Part shown: piece by piece, positions 44,927 to 53,372 of the stretch
How the letters are laid out: each line of letters opens with the position of its first letter
How positions within the stretch are numbered: position 1 is the stretch's first letter
Assembly (NCBI GenBank): GCA_017935065.1
Contig: JAGBIF010000046.1
Span: 86,220 to 150,219 of the forward strand
Direction of reading: 5' to 3'
Source of the DNA: Clostridia bacterium
GTDB lineage: Bacteria; Bacillota; Clostridia; Oscillospirales; CAG-272
Length of the DNA stretch: 64,000 nt
Made by a program: the position numbers and the translations under genes
The notes under the pieces: generated by a model
Seen by the model: the letters and a program-made list of their open reading frames with translations, nothing else
The model's database searches: none
Told to the model about the DNA's origin: nothing

Positions 44927-45922
44927 ATGCCGAGTATAAAAATGGTAAAGGTAGAAAATCTTGTTAAAAGATACGGACAGAATTACGCACTGAACGACGT
45001 ATCCTTTGAGATAGGCGAGGGTGAGGTAGTAGGACTGCTTGGCCCTAACGGTGCGGGAAAAAGCACGACGATGAATATACTTACGGGTTATCTCTCGTCA
45101 ACCTCTGGAAGGGCATCGGTTGGCGGAATAGATATTCTTGAGGATCCCATTGAGGCAAAGCGCCTCATAGGCTTCCTTCCCGAGCAGCCCCCCGTCTACG
45201 GAGATATGACGGTTGAGGAATATCTTGACTTCGTCTTTGATCTTAAGGGCTGTACCCTTGATAGGACAAGCCATCTTGAGGGGATAATCGCGTCTGTAAA
45301 GCTTGGCGACGTAAGAAGGAGGCTTATCGCAAACCTCTCGAAGGGCTATAAGCAGAGAGTTGGTATCGCTCAGGCGCTTGTCGGAGACCCCAAGCTTATC
45401 GTCTTTGACGAGCCGACGGTAGGTCTTGATCCAAAGCAGATACTTGAGGTAAGAAACCTTATCCGTACCCTCTCGAAAAATCATACGGTAATTCTTTCCA
45501 CTCACATTCTTGCCGAGGTACAGGCGGTGTGCGAGAGAGTTATCATTATAAATCAGGGTAAGATAATTGCAGATGAAAAGACACAGGAGCTTACGAGGAC
45601 CATTGAGGAGGGCTACCATTATCAGGTTAAGATATGCGGACCTCAGCGCGACGTGCTTGCCGCACTCTCGAAGCTTCACGGTGTTAAGAACGTAGTCGCG
45701 ACGGGTGAGCGTGACGCCGACTCATATGCGTACGTTATAGAGACCCTGAAGGGCGCCGACGTAAGAAAGGCGGTATTCTCGCTTTGCCAGACCAAGTCCT
45801 GGCCGATACTCGGGCTTTGTCCTACGGGCACCGACCTTGAGTCTATCTTTATCCGTCTTGTCGATAAGTCAAACGGAGCCGATGACGCTTCCGACACCAA
45901 GCAGAAGCGCCGCGCGCACTAA
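44927..45922 (+). CDS. ABC transporter ATP-binding protein, Gld/Nos type
   Basis: 331 residues. Walker A GPNGAGKST, Q-loop LPEQPPVYGDMT, signature LSKGYKQRVGIAQAL, Walker B LIVFDEPTVGLDP and the H-loop STHIL are all present. The extra C-terminal domain (about 230-331) is typical of GldA-like proteins. The ATG at 44927 has GGAAGGA ten bases upstream. It is the first gene of a five-gene operon with a permease, two GldG-like proteins and a large membrane-anchored protein, so it drives export or an envelope process rather than import. Confidence 0.93.
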   Translation: MPSIKMVKVENLVKRYGQNYALNDVSFEIGEGEVVGLLGPNGAGKSTTMNILTGYLSSTSGRASVGGIDILEDPIEAKRLIGFLPEQPPVYGDMTVEEYLDFVFDLKGCTLDRTSHLEGIIASVKLGDVRRRLIANLSKGYKQRVGIAQALVGDPKLIVFDEPTVGLDPKQILEVRNLIRTLSKNHTVILSTHILAEVQAVCERVIIINQGKIIADEKTQELTRTIEEGYHYQVKICGPQRDVLAALSKLHGVKNVVATGERDADSYAYVIETLKGADVRKAVFSLCQTKSWPILGLCPTGTDLESIFIRLVDKSNGADDASDTKQKRRAH

Positions 45923-45943
45923 TTTGAAAGAGAGGTATTACGA

Positions 45944-46651
45944 ATGCTTGCAATATACAAAAAGGAAATGCGTTCATACTTTACGGGAGTTATAGGCTAT
46001 GTATTTCTCGTGCTGTTCCTCGCTATAGGAGGCGGCATCTTCTGTCTGTCTACGCTCTACGCTATGACCGCAAACGCATCTAATTATTTCATTTATATGC
46101 TTATCTTCTCGGCGGTGGTGCTTCCGCTTCTTACGATGAAGTCCTTCTCGGATGAGCGAAAGACCAAGACCGAGCAGCTGCTTCTCACCGCCCCCGTCTC
46201 AATTACGGGTATGGTGCTTGGAAAGTTCCTTGCGGCAGTTACTATGTTTGCGGGCGCGCTTCTTGTAAACTCGCTCTGCTTTCTTTTCCTTATTCCGTTC
46301 GCACAGCTTCAGTTCGCGTCGATAATCGGCTCGTTCGTGGCTCTGCTTCTCGTGGGTGTCGTATTCATCGCGATAGGACTGTTTATCTCGTCGCTTACGG
46401 AGAACCAGCTCACCGCGGCAATCGGCACGATGGCGGTGATACTCGTGCTTCTCATAATCGGTGTGCTTAACACCTTCCTTCCCAACGATTATTGGCTGAG
46501 ATACGTTATAAACTGCATATCCTTCTTCTCAAGGTTCCAGACCTTCGTTTCGGGAATATTCGACCTTTCGGGAATTATCTATTATCTTACCGTCGGCGCT
46601 CTGTTCGTATACCTTACAGTAAGGACCTACGACCGCCGCCGCTACAACTGA
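45944..46651 (+). CDS. ABC transporter permease, GldF-like
   Basis: 235 residues, six predicted membrane helices in the ABC-2 pattern: an N-terminal AIYKKEMRSYF segment, a YVFLVLFLAIGGGIF helix, the MKSFSDERKTKTEQLLLTAPVS cytoplasmic loop (in two blocks) and a C-terminal YLTVRTYDRR. This matches GldF/NosY-type permeases. It follows the ATPase gene by 21 bp with AGAGAGG as ribosome binding site. Confidence 0.92.
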   Translation: MLAIYKKEMRSYFTGVIGYVFLVLFLAIGGGIFCLSTLYAMTANASNYFIYMLIFSAVVLPLLTMKSFSDERKTKTEQLLLTAPVSITGMVLGKFLAAVTMFAGALLVNSLCFLFLIPFAQLQFASIIGSFVALLLVGVVFIAIGLFISSLTENQLTAAIGTMAVILVLLIIGVLNTFLPNDYWLRYVINCISFFSRFQTFVSGIFDLSGIIYYLTVGALFVYLTVRTYDRRRYN

Positions 46652-46670
46652 TTATGGGCGGAGGATAAAA

Positions 46671-48218
46671 ATGAGCAAATTCAAAGAAAGGCTCGGCGCG
46701 CTTGTCAAGGGCGAGGGGCTGACCTCGGGCACGATAACGGCTATCGTAATTGCGATAGTTATTGCACTGAACGTAGTCTTTTACGCGCTTGGAGTTGTTC
46801 TCTACACCCCCGACACCGCCGACGATCTTGAGATATCAGGCACCACCGACCGCCTGTTCAGCGAAGAAAGAGTTGGAGATAAGACGGTCACTGTCACCTT
46901 CTGTATGGCGCGTGACGATATAATTTCGGGCACCGGCAATACGGCTATGAAGGGAAGATACGTGCTTTCCACGGCAGAGCAGCTTGCCGAAAGATACGAC
47001 TTCGTATCAATGCGCTTTCTGAATATCATAACAAAGCAGTCTGTGTCGGCTGACGACAGCAGCGATATACAGTACGTCGATATAGACAGATACAGACAGA
47101 CCGACGCGCTCGGCAAGGAGATACCGCTTCTCAAAAGCTCGGTTATCTTTGAGTGCGGAGATGAGGTCAAGATATTTACCGATACCTATACCAGCGAGGG
47201 CTATTCCGACTTCTTTACGCTTGATTCCTCGGGAAACATCATGGCGTACAACGGCGAGGAGGTTATGGCGTCTATGATAGGCTGGGTGCTTGAGGACGAG
47301 CATAAGACGGCGTACTTCACAACCTATCACGGTGAGGTTGCGGATATATCCTTCCGTACTATGCTTATCTGCTCGGGCTACAACGTCGAGATGATAAACC
47401 TTAAGGAAAGGGAGGTGCCCGACGATGCGGACGTTCTTCTCATTTCCAACCCGAAGTCTGATTTTGAGCGCGCTGCTGTAGGCTCGAATATCAGGACCGA
47501 GATAGAGAGAATGCGCACCTACCTTGAGCGCGGAGGAAGCCTCTATGTCGCGCTTGACCCTTACGCGGGAAGATTCCCCGTGCTTGAGAGCTTCCTTTCG
47601 GAATACGGCATTAAGATTTCTTCTGCCGAGAGGGAAGGCAAGCATTACAGAAATATCGTAAGAGATACCGACAACGCGATCACCGCCGATTTCTTCACGC
47701 TGGTTGCCGACCTTGCAGACTCGCCTCTTGCGGGCGGTGTCTCGGAGGAGCTTCGCAAGTACAAGCAATCGGGAATTCTCGTCAGCAGCTGCGCGGCGCT
47801 TGAGCTTTCGGGCGATGCACAGCCACTGCTTCTCTCATCCCCCTCCTCCTCGACCTTTGCGGGCGGTGAGGTGACCTCAGACAGAGGCAGCTTCTGCCTG
47901 TCCGCGATATCCTATGCAAAGGATGCTGACGGTGCCGAGGCAGGACGGGTCATGGTTATACCGAGCATATATCTTACCGCGGGTGACGCGCTCGTTTCGG
48001 GCGGATACGCCAACAGAGATTTCCTTTACGCGGTGCTTGATACGGTATTTAACTCGCCGAACGTTCCCTACGGATGCAACACGGTATTCTATACGAGTGA
48101 GACGCTTGAAAGCCTGACTATGCAGACAGCGCGTATCTTTACGGCTATCATTATGATGATCCCCGTAGCTGTCGGTGCTGTCGGTGTCTTCGTTATCGTA
48201 AGACGCAAAAACAGATAA
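46671..48218 (+). CDS. GldG-like membrane-anchored protein, copy 1
   Basis: 515 residues. One N-terminal helix (TITAIVIAIVIALNVVFYALG), a large extracytoplasmic domain and one C-terminal helix (IIMMIPVAVGAVGVFVIV) ending in RRKNR. The outside domain has the ABC-type_uncharacterised (GldG) pattern: KTAYFTTYHGE, DADVLLISNPKSDFE and RMRTYLERGGSLYVALDP. In gliding bacteroidetes GldG works with GldA/F; in Clostridia the role is unknown. It lies 19 bp after the permease and upstream of a second, related copy. Confidence 0.88.
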   Translation: MSKFKERLGALVKGEGLTSGTITAIVIAIVIALNVVFYALGVVLYTPDTADDLEISGTTDRLFSEERVGDKTVTVTFCMARDDIISGTGNTAMKGRYVLSTAEQLAERYDFVSMRFLNIITKQSVSADDSSDIQYVDIDRYRQTDALGKEIPLLKSSVIFECGDEVKIFTDTYTSEGYSDFFTLDSSGNIMAYNGEEVMASMIGWVLEDEHKTAYFTTYHGEVADISFRTMLICSGYNVEMINLKEREVPDDADVLLISNPKSDFERAAVGSNIRTEIERMRTYLERGGSLYVALDPYAGRFPVLESFLSEYGIKISSAEREGKHYRNIVRDTDNAITADFFTLVADLADSPLAGGVSEELRKYKQSGILVSSCAALELSGDAQPLLLSSPSSSTFAGGEVTSDRGSFCLSAISYAKDADGAEAGRVMVIPSIYLTAGDALVSGGYANRDFLYAVLDTVFNSPNVPYGCNTVFYTSETLESLTMQTARIFTAIIMMIPVAVGAVGVFVIVRRKNR

Positions 48219-48242
48219 AAAATAACTTATAAAGGTATTAAA

Positions 48243-49997
48243 ATGATTAAAAATCCGTTTGCGGGTAAAAGCACCCGCACTAAAACATTTGCGGTAATAA
48301 CGCTCGTCGCACTCATCCTGCTTCTCGGACTTAACCTTGCGGCGTTCGCGATGGGTGTCTATGATACCGTATTCCTCGATTTGACAAGCGAGGGGCTATA
48401 CACCGTCAGGGATATGATGGTTGAGGCCTGCCACGATGTGTTCTATCTTGAGGACGGAAGCCTTCGCGACCCTGGTATAACTATTACCTTCTGCGCGGAG
48501 CCCGACGTGCTTTTAGCGAACTACGTGACGCGCCCGATATACTATATGGCGATAGCTCTTGCGGATATATATCCTAACCTTACGGTTAAGACGGTCAATA
48601 TCACCTATAATCCTACTGCTATTGCCGATTATAAGACTACCTCTCTTACCGAGATAACGGCAAGTGACGTTATAATTTCCTACGGCACGAGATACCGAGT
48701 AGCCTCGGCGCTGAGCTTCTGGAACTCCAATGACGACGCTCTTTATTCGTTTGACGGCGAGTACAAGCTTGCGTCTATATTCCTTTCCCTGACGCTCATT
48801 AATCAGCCTGCGGCATACTTCCTGACGGGGCACGGTGAGGATTATTACGATTTTAATAATCCCGAGAGCGAGATGAGCCTTGATACGAGCTATCTCGTCG
48901 ACCTTCTCACCGAGCGCGGGCTTCAGGTAAAGAATATTTCCCTTGATGAGATTTACAAGGCGACAGCCGAGCATAACGCGGCGCACCCCGAGGATAAGCG
49001 TGTGCCCTCAATGCCCGAGGATTGCGCTATCGTTATCATAAACGATCCCAAGACCGATTTCCTCTACGACGAGAGTCAGGCGCTGAAATTCGGCTACGTA
49101 TCCGAAACCGAGATACTCGACCGCTTCCTCACCTCGGGCCGTGGCTCGGTGATGGTGGCGAAGGATTACAGAGTAACGCTTCCCATCTTTGAGGACTTCC
49201 TCCGCGAGTGGGGAATGGAGTTTACAAACACGCAGGTCAAGGATGACTCACAGCATATAGTGGACGGCACAAATTCGGGCACCACGCTCGTTGCCGATTA
49301 CAATACCGACGAGGCAAGCTACGGCTTCAGCATCTACGGTGAGTACGCAACGCTTGAGTCCGCGCCCAGAACTATCGTGGGTGATACGGGCTACATCAAG
49401 TGCGCCTTTGACGATTCGCCAAACGTCGGAGAGGCGGGCACTCTTAACGTATCGAGAATTTACGCGCCCTTCCTCTATTCGTCGGATAAGGCGCAGGATT
49501 ATGCCTACAATGCCGATGCGGATGCCTACGTGGACCTCGCGGGCGAGAGGGGCAGACGTGCCCTTGCCGCCGTGTGCGGAAGGCAGAAGCTGAATGACTT
49601 CACCGCGACCTACGAGTATTCCTACCTCTTCTGCGCGGCAAGCGCGGAGTTCTTCTCGGCGTCTCACCTCGGTAACACCTCCTACGCAAACTACGATATC
49701 GTCTCGGCACTCGCGCAGAATATCGCAAGGCTTGACACCCGCGCGTCGATTGAGCTTGGTGGAACCTCGCTTAACAGCTATACGGGCTTCGGCGGAAAAA
49801 TTCTTCTTAACTCACAGATGAGCGCCGAGGAGGTTGAGGTAAACGGCTACGATGAGACGGGACATCTCAATCTTATACGCGTAAATCACGCGCTCACAAC
49901 TCCGATAATCGTTATCTTCACTATAATAATAGCGCTTCTTCCTATCGCGGTTGCGGTAGTGGGCGTTATCATCCGTGTGAAGAGAAAGTATCTGTAA
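48243..49997 (+). CDS. GldG-like membrane-anchored protein, copy 2
   Basis: 584 residues with the same topology as the preceding protein: N-terminal helix VITLVALILLLGLNLAAFAM, extracytoplasmic domain and C-terminal helix ending IRVKRKYL. Shared blocks include a TGHGE motif (AAYFLTGHGED), CAIVIINDPKTDF and the RFLTSGRGSVMVAKD segment, matching TYHGE, NPKSDF and YLERGGSLYVALD of copy 1. The two are diverged paralogues, probably forming a heteromeric partner of the ABC permease. Followed after 10 bp by the 1043-residue protein. Confidence 0.88.
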   Translation: MIKNPFAGKSTRTKTFAVITLVALILLLGLNLAAFAMGVYDTVFLDLTSEGLYTVRDMMVEACHDVFYLEDGSLRDPGITITFCAEPDVLLANYVTRPIYYMAIALADIYPNLTVKTVNITYNPTAIADYKTTSLTEITASDVIISYGTRYRVASALSFWNSNDDALYSFDGEYKLASIFLSLTLINQPAAYFLTGHGEDYYDFNNPESEMSLDTSYLVDLLTERGLQVKNISLDEIYKATAEHNAAHPEDKRVPSMPEDCAIVIINDPKTDFLYDESQALKFGYVSETEILDRFLTSGRGSVMVAKDYRVTLPIFEDFLREWGMEFTNTQVKDDSQHIVDGTNSGTTLVADYNTDEASYGFSIYGEYATLESAPRTIVGDTGYIKCAFDDSPNVGEAGTLNVSRIYAPFLYSSDKAQDYAYNADADAYVDLAGERGRRALAAVCGRQKLNDFTATYEYSYLFCAASAEFFSASHLGNTSYANYDIVSALAQNIARLDTRASIELGGTSLNSYTGFGGKILLNSQMSAEEVEVNGYDETGHLNLIRVNHALTTPIIVIFTIIIALLPIAVAVVGVIIRVKRKYL

Positions 49998-50007
49998 GGA
50001 GGGCATT

Positions 50008-53000
50008 ATGAAGGTTATAAAGAAAAAGAATAAGCCCCTGCTTATAGGAATAATGGCGCTGGTGCTGGCGCTGCTTATCACCGCGGCAATACTTCTTCCG
50101 ATACTTCTTAACGTTGAAGAAGAGCCCGAGGTAAAGGAGCCCATCACGCTTATGCCAGGTGAGGCATATATAGGCGATAATTCCCCCGCAACCTATTCGC
50201 CTGTCGGCGAGAATAAGTTTATGCTGATTGCAATCGACGGCAAGGAGTGCGCATATACGCTTATGCGCCCCGATAAGAGCGTGCAGACGGTTGAGGTCAA
50301 GGACAAGGACGGAAATCCGATCCTGAACGAGGACGGCACGAAAAAGACCGAAAAGGTAAGCTATGACGTATTCACCTTCTACTACGAGGATGAGTACGGA
50401 GAGCTTCAGGCTTACTACCCCTCGATAAACGAGGCAGACCCCACCTTTGAGTACACCGACCTTTACGCGACCGAGGAGAATTCTCTCGGCTTCACGCTTG
50501 ATAAGGTCACTTATCTTACCTCGGCGCTCGGCTCTATCTACTTTGAGGAAAGAATAGTGCTGCCCGTCATAACAGATACGATGACGGATGCCGAGCGTGC
50601 CGCTGCAGAGGCCGAGCTTCTTACGCAGTACGAGAGATACGGCTTTGAGGCGGGCGGAGATGCAGTCAGAGTAAGGTTTAAGTATATCAACGAAAATGAC
50701 GAGATGGCATATCATACGGTGGTTATCGGAGACAAGCTTATCTCGCAGAAGGGCTACTACCTTATGGTAGACGAGCGCCCCTATATATACTCGGTCAACA
50801 ACGTTGAAATGCTTCGCTACGCGTTTGCTGATCTTGTGGAATATATCAAACCCGTGCTTACCGCGGCGGGACTTGAAATAGACGGACTTTTTGAGCCTCT
50901 GCTCACCACCGATTACAAGCAGTACGTCAATACCGTTCACAAGGGTGACGGCTGTAAGGAAAAGGGCTGTGAGGGCGGCTGCACCGTGGTTGCCTCAAAT
51001 ACCGACAGAGTGGTTATAGACGCACAGACGAGGCTTCCCTTTGAAACGGATGAGGAGAGCGAAAAATATCAGTCGGGCTATCAGACGGGCGATTACAAGA
51101 GCACTATGATAGACCTCGATAAGATTGCGAAGGACGATGCCTACCGCTCGCTTGTTTCCGTGCTGATGGGCAAGGGCGCGGGCCTGTTCGCGAATCCCGT
51201 GCAGGTGACGCTTTCATCATCCTCGTCAAGCAGCAAGAGGCTTGAGCTTTTAGAGGGCGTTAGCAAGACCTACACCTATACTATTTACGAGGTCGAGGCT
51301 ATCCTTACCGACGGCGCCGACGTTACCGCGGCAGGCACTGCGGTGGGAGCTGCCGACCGTATCGTGGTAAGGTACACGCTTTCGGTTGACGGTGTGGCAA
51401 AAAGCATATATCCTATGCACGCGGTGCTTGATATGTCAAGCGCGGCAATTCCCGCTGAGGTAAAGAGTGAGCTTACCGCTATCGGCACGGTTGGCGGCGC
51501 CGACGGTGTAAGCTTCAGCGTACAGTACAGCGCGGATACCGCTATAAAAAGAGAAATCAAGATGATTGCCACCGACGTTATCGACATCGTTGACAGCAAC
51601 AACAAGAGCGTTGATAAGGCAACAAACGGCACCACCGTGGTTTACCGCTACTACCTCTCGCTTGACGGCGAGAAAATCGCAGAGGACCTTTCGGACGCCG
51701 TTGAGATAAAGGACGGCCTTACGGGTGATGCAAAAAGGATTGCAGACCTCTTCCGCGGCAAGGGCAGGGAAAAGAACTTTATGCTTGAGCTTGGAAGCTT
51801 TACGGGCTACTTTGAGGTATTTTCCGAGTTTATCACCTACACCATCAAGGGCATCAAGTATATCGTAAGACCCGAGCCTATCGTATCCTTCGAGTTTGAG
51901 CAGGCATCCGAGCGCGATCCCTTCTACGGCGACTCGCTTTATAAGAATACGCTTGAAAACAGCAATCGCATCTACGCGCTTAACTCTACCGTATGCGGAC
52001 TCGTAGCCGAGATGCTCGGCGGCTCAGGCTCGTCAACGACCACGAGCGCGGGACTTATAGGCCTTAAGACGGTGGATATCGGTATTACCCCCGATAAGCT
52101 TGAGAAGTACGGGCTTTACGCGCATACTATTTATTTTGAGATGCCGAGAGGTATCACGGGCGTTGAATACGACGAGAGCAAGCACGGTTCGGTAAACAAT
52201 TACCTTGACACGCTTGACGATTACGATTTCTACTCGACACTCGGCTTTACGCTCTATGTGAGCGAGAAAAATATCGACGGAACGAGATATATTGCCTCGG
52301 AGCTTTACGATATCATCGCAACGGTTGAGGCTGACGATTTTCTTTTCCTTGATTATGACTTCGTTGAGTTCTACGCAAGAAGAAATCTTCTTCTTACCAA
52401 CGTAACAAATATAAAGAACGTAAGCTTCGATTTCTTTATGGAGGATATTTACGGAAGCTACTCAAACGAGCTTACCCACAAGGCGCTTTACGCGTACGGC
52501 GGTAAGATCGTTGAAAAGAGCCAGCTCACAGAGGAGCAGCTTCAGTATGCCTCAAATTACGACGGAATTTTCATTTACACAAAGCCCTCGGGCGAGTGTA
52601 GCGACACGAAGTATCTAGGGTATTACAATTCGCTTATGACCACCCTCAAGGTTGACGGAGTGGATTACGGCGGAGCGCTCTTCCCATTCTACGATTCGAA
52701 GTATATCGAGCTTGATACGCTCGCTACCTCAAACTTCAAGGAAATGCTCGAAACTATTTTCTATACACAGTATGTCGATAACCTTACAAAGGATGAGCAG
52801 GAGCAGGCGTTTGCCGACGGCAAGCTTCTTATGAAGATGACCGTAACTCTCGGTGAGGCGTACGGCGAGGACGAGACCTCTCACGCCGACAAATTCAAGG
52901 CGGGAATATATAAGGCAACCTCCTCGTACGATTACGCATACGAGTTTTACAGAGCCTCCGATAGGCGCATTATGGTAAGGATATTCCGCGAGGACAGAGC

Positions 53001-53139
53001 CACAGGCACGGCGCTTGAGTCGGTTTCGGATTTCTATATCTCAACCTACGCCTTCAAGAAGATAGTAAACTGCTATATGCAGATACTCGCAGGGCAGACG
53101 GTTGATAACGAGATGAGCTATCCCGAAAATGCAAAATAA
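50008..53139 (+). CDS. Very large membrane-anchored extracytoplasmic protein, DUF4340-like
   Basis: 1043 residues. A single N-terminal helix (PLLIGIMALVLALLITAAILL) is followed by a long extracytoplasmic part. Genes after gldG in Firmicutes commonly encode DUF4340 proteins; the repeated beta-strand pattern fits loosely, but the length is two to three times usual, and blocks such as VTYLTSALGSIYF and FDFFMEDIYGSYSNE suggest several copies of the domain. A Cys cluster C316-x4-C321-x3-C325 is unusual for a surface protein. AAGGAGGG lies six bases before the ATG. It ends the exporter operon. Confidence 0.72.
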   Translation: MKVIKKKNKPLLIGIMALVLALLITAAILLPILLNVEEEPEVKEPITLMPGEAYIGDNSPATYSPVGENKFMLIAIDGKECAYTLMRPDKSVQTVEVKDKDGNPILNEDGTKKTEKVSYDVFTFYYEDEYGELQAYYPSINEADPTFEYTDLYATEENSLGFTLDKVTYLTSALGSIYFEERIVLPVITDTMTDAERAAAEAELLTQYERYGFEAGGDAVRVRFKYINENDEMAYHTVVIGDKLISQKGYYLMVDERPYIYSVNNVEMLRYAFADLVEYIKPVLTAAGLEIDGLFEPLLTTDYKQYVNTVHKGDGCKEKGCEGGCTVVASNTDRVVIDAQTRLPFETDEESEKYQSGYQTGDYKSTMIDLDKIAKDDAYRSLVSVLMGKGAGLFANPVQVTLSSSSSSSKRLELLEGVSKTYTYTIYEVEAILTDGADVTAAGTAVGAADRIVVRYTLSVDGVAKSIYPMHAVLDMSSAAIPAEVKSELTAIGTVGGADGVSFSVQYSADTAIKREIKMIATDVIDIVDSNNKSVDKATNGTTVVYRYYLSLDGEKIAEDLSDAVEIKDGLTGDAKRIADLFRGKGREKNFMLELGSFTGYFEVFSEFITYTIKGIKYIVRPEPIVSFEFEQASERDPFYGDSLYKNTLENSNRIYALNSTVCGLVAEMLGGSGSSTTTSAGLIGLKTVDIGITPDKLEKYGLYAHTIYFEMPRGITGVEYDESKHGSVNNYLDTLDDYDFYSTLGFTLYVSEKNIDGTRYIASELYDIIATVEADDFLFLDYDFVEFYARRNLLLTNVTNIKNVSFDFFMEDIYGSYSNELTHKALYAYGGKIVEKSQLTEEQLQYASNYDGIFIYTKPSGECSDTKYLGYYNSLMTTLKVDGVDYGGALFPFYDSKYIELDTLATSNFKEMLETIFYTQYVDNLTKDEQEQAFADGKLLMKMTVTLGEAYGEDETSHADKFKAGIYKATSSYDYAYEFYRASDRRIMVRIFREDRATGTALESVSDFYISTYAFKKIVNCYMQILAGQTVDNEMSYPENAK

Positions 53140-53159
53140 TTAGTAAAGAGTAAAAATAT

Positions 53160-53235
53160 ACACCCCGTAATGTGTGACGGCAGAGTGCGAAAAGTGCAGA
53201 AAAGCCGACACGGGGCGGGGTGTTAAGCCTTTATT
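53160..53235 (+). terminator. Terminator of the ABC exporter operon
   Basis: ACACCCCG (53160-53167) pairs with CGGGGTGT (53216-53223), enclosing further structure; TAAGCCTTTATTTTA follows. Confidence 0.55.
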
Positions 53236-53286
53236 TTATGCGATTTTTATATTTTTCCGCAAGATGGCGCAAATTTTAAAAAAATC

Positions 53287-53315
53287 TTGCTTTTTTAAAA
53301 AGAATATGGTATAAT
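53287..53315 (+). promoter_or_regulatory. Promoter of the first trigger-factor-like lipoprotein gene
   Basis: TTGCTT (53287-53292), 17 bp, TATAAT (53310-53315), with TGG just before the -10. Confidence 0.75.
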
Positions 53316-53372
53316 AATCGTTGCTATGCAAATCTAATATAAATAATATTAATTTAGAAAGAGAAAAGAAAG

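Noticed and set aside
49969-50940. 323-codon minus-strand frame
   Set aside because: Antisense of the start of the 1043-residue protein gene, with no ribosome binding site or promoter.
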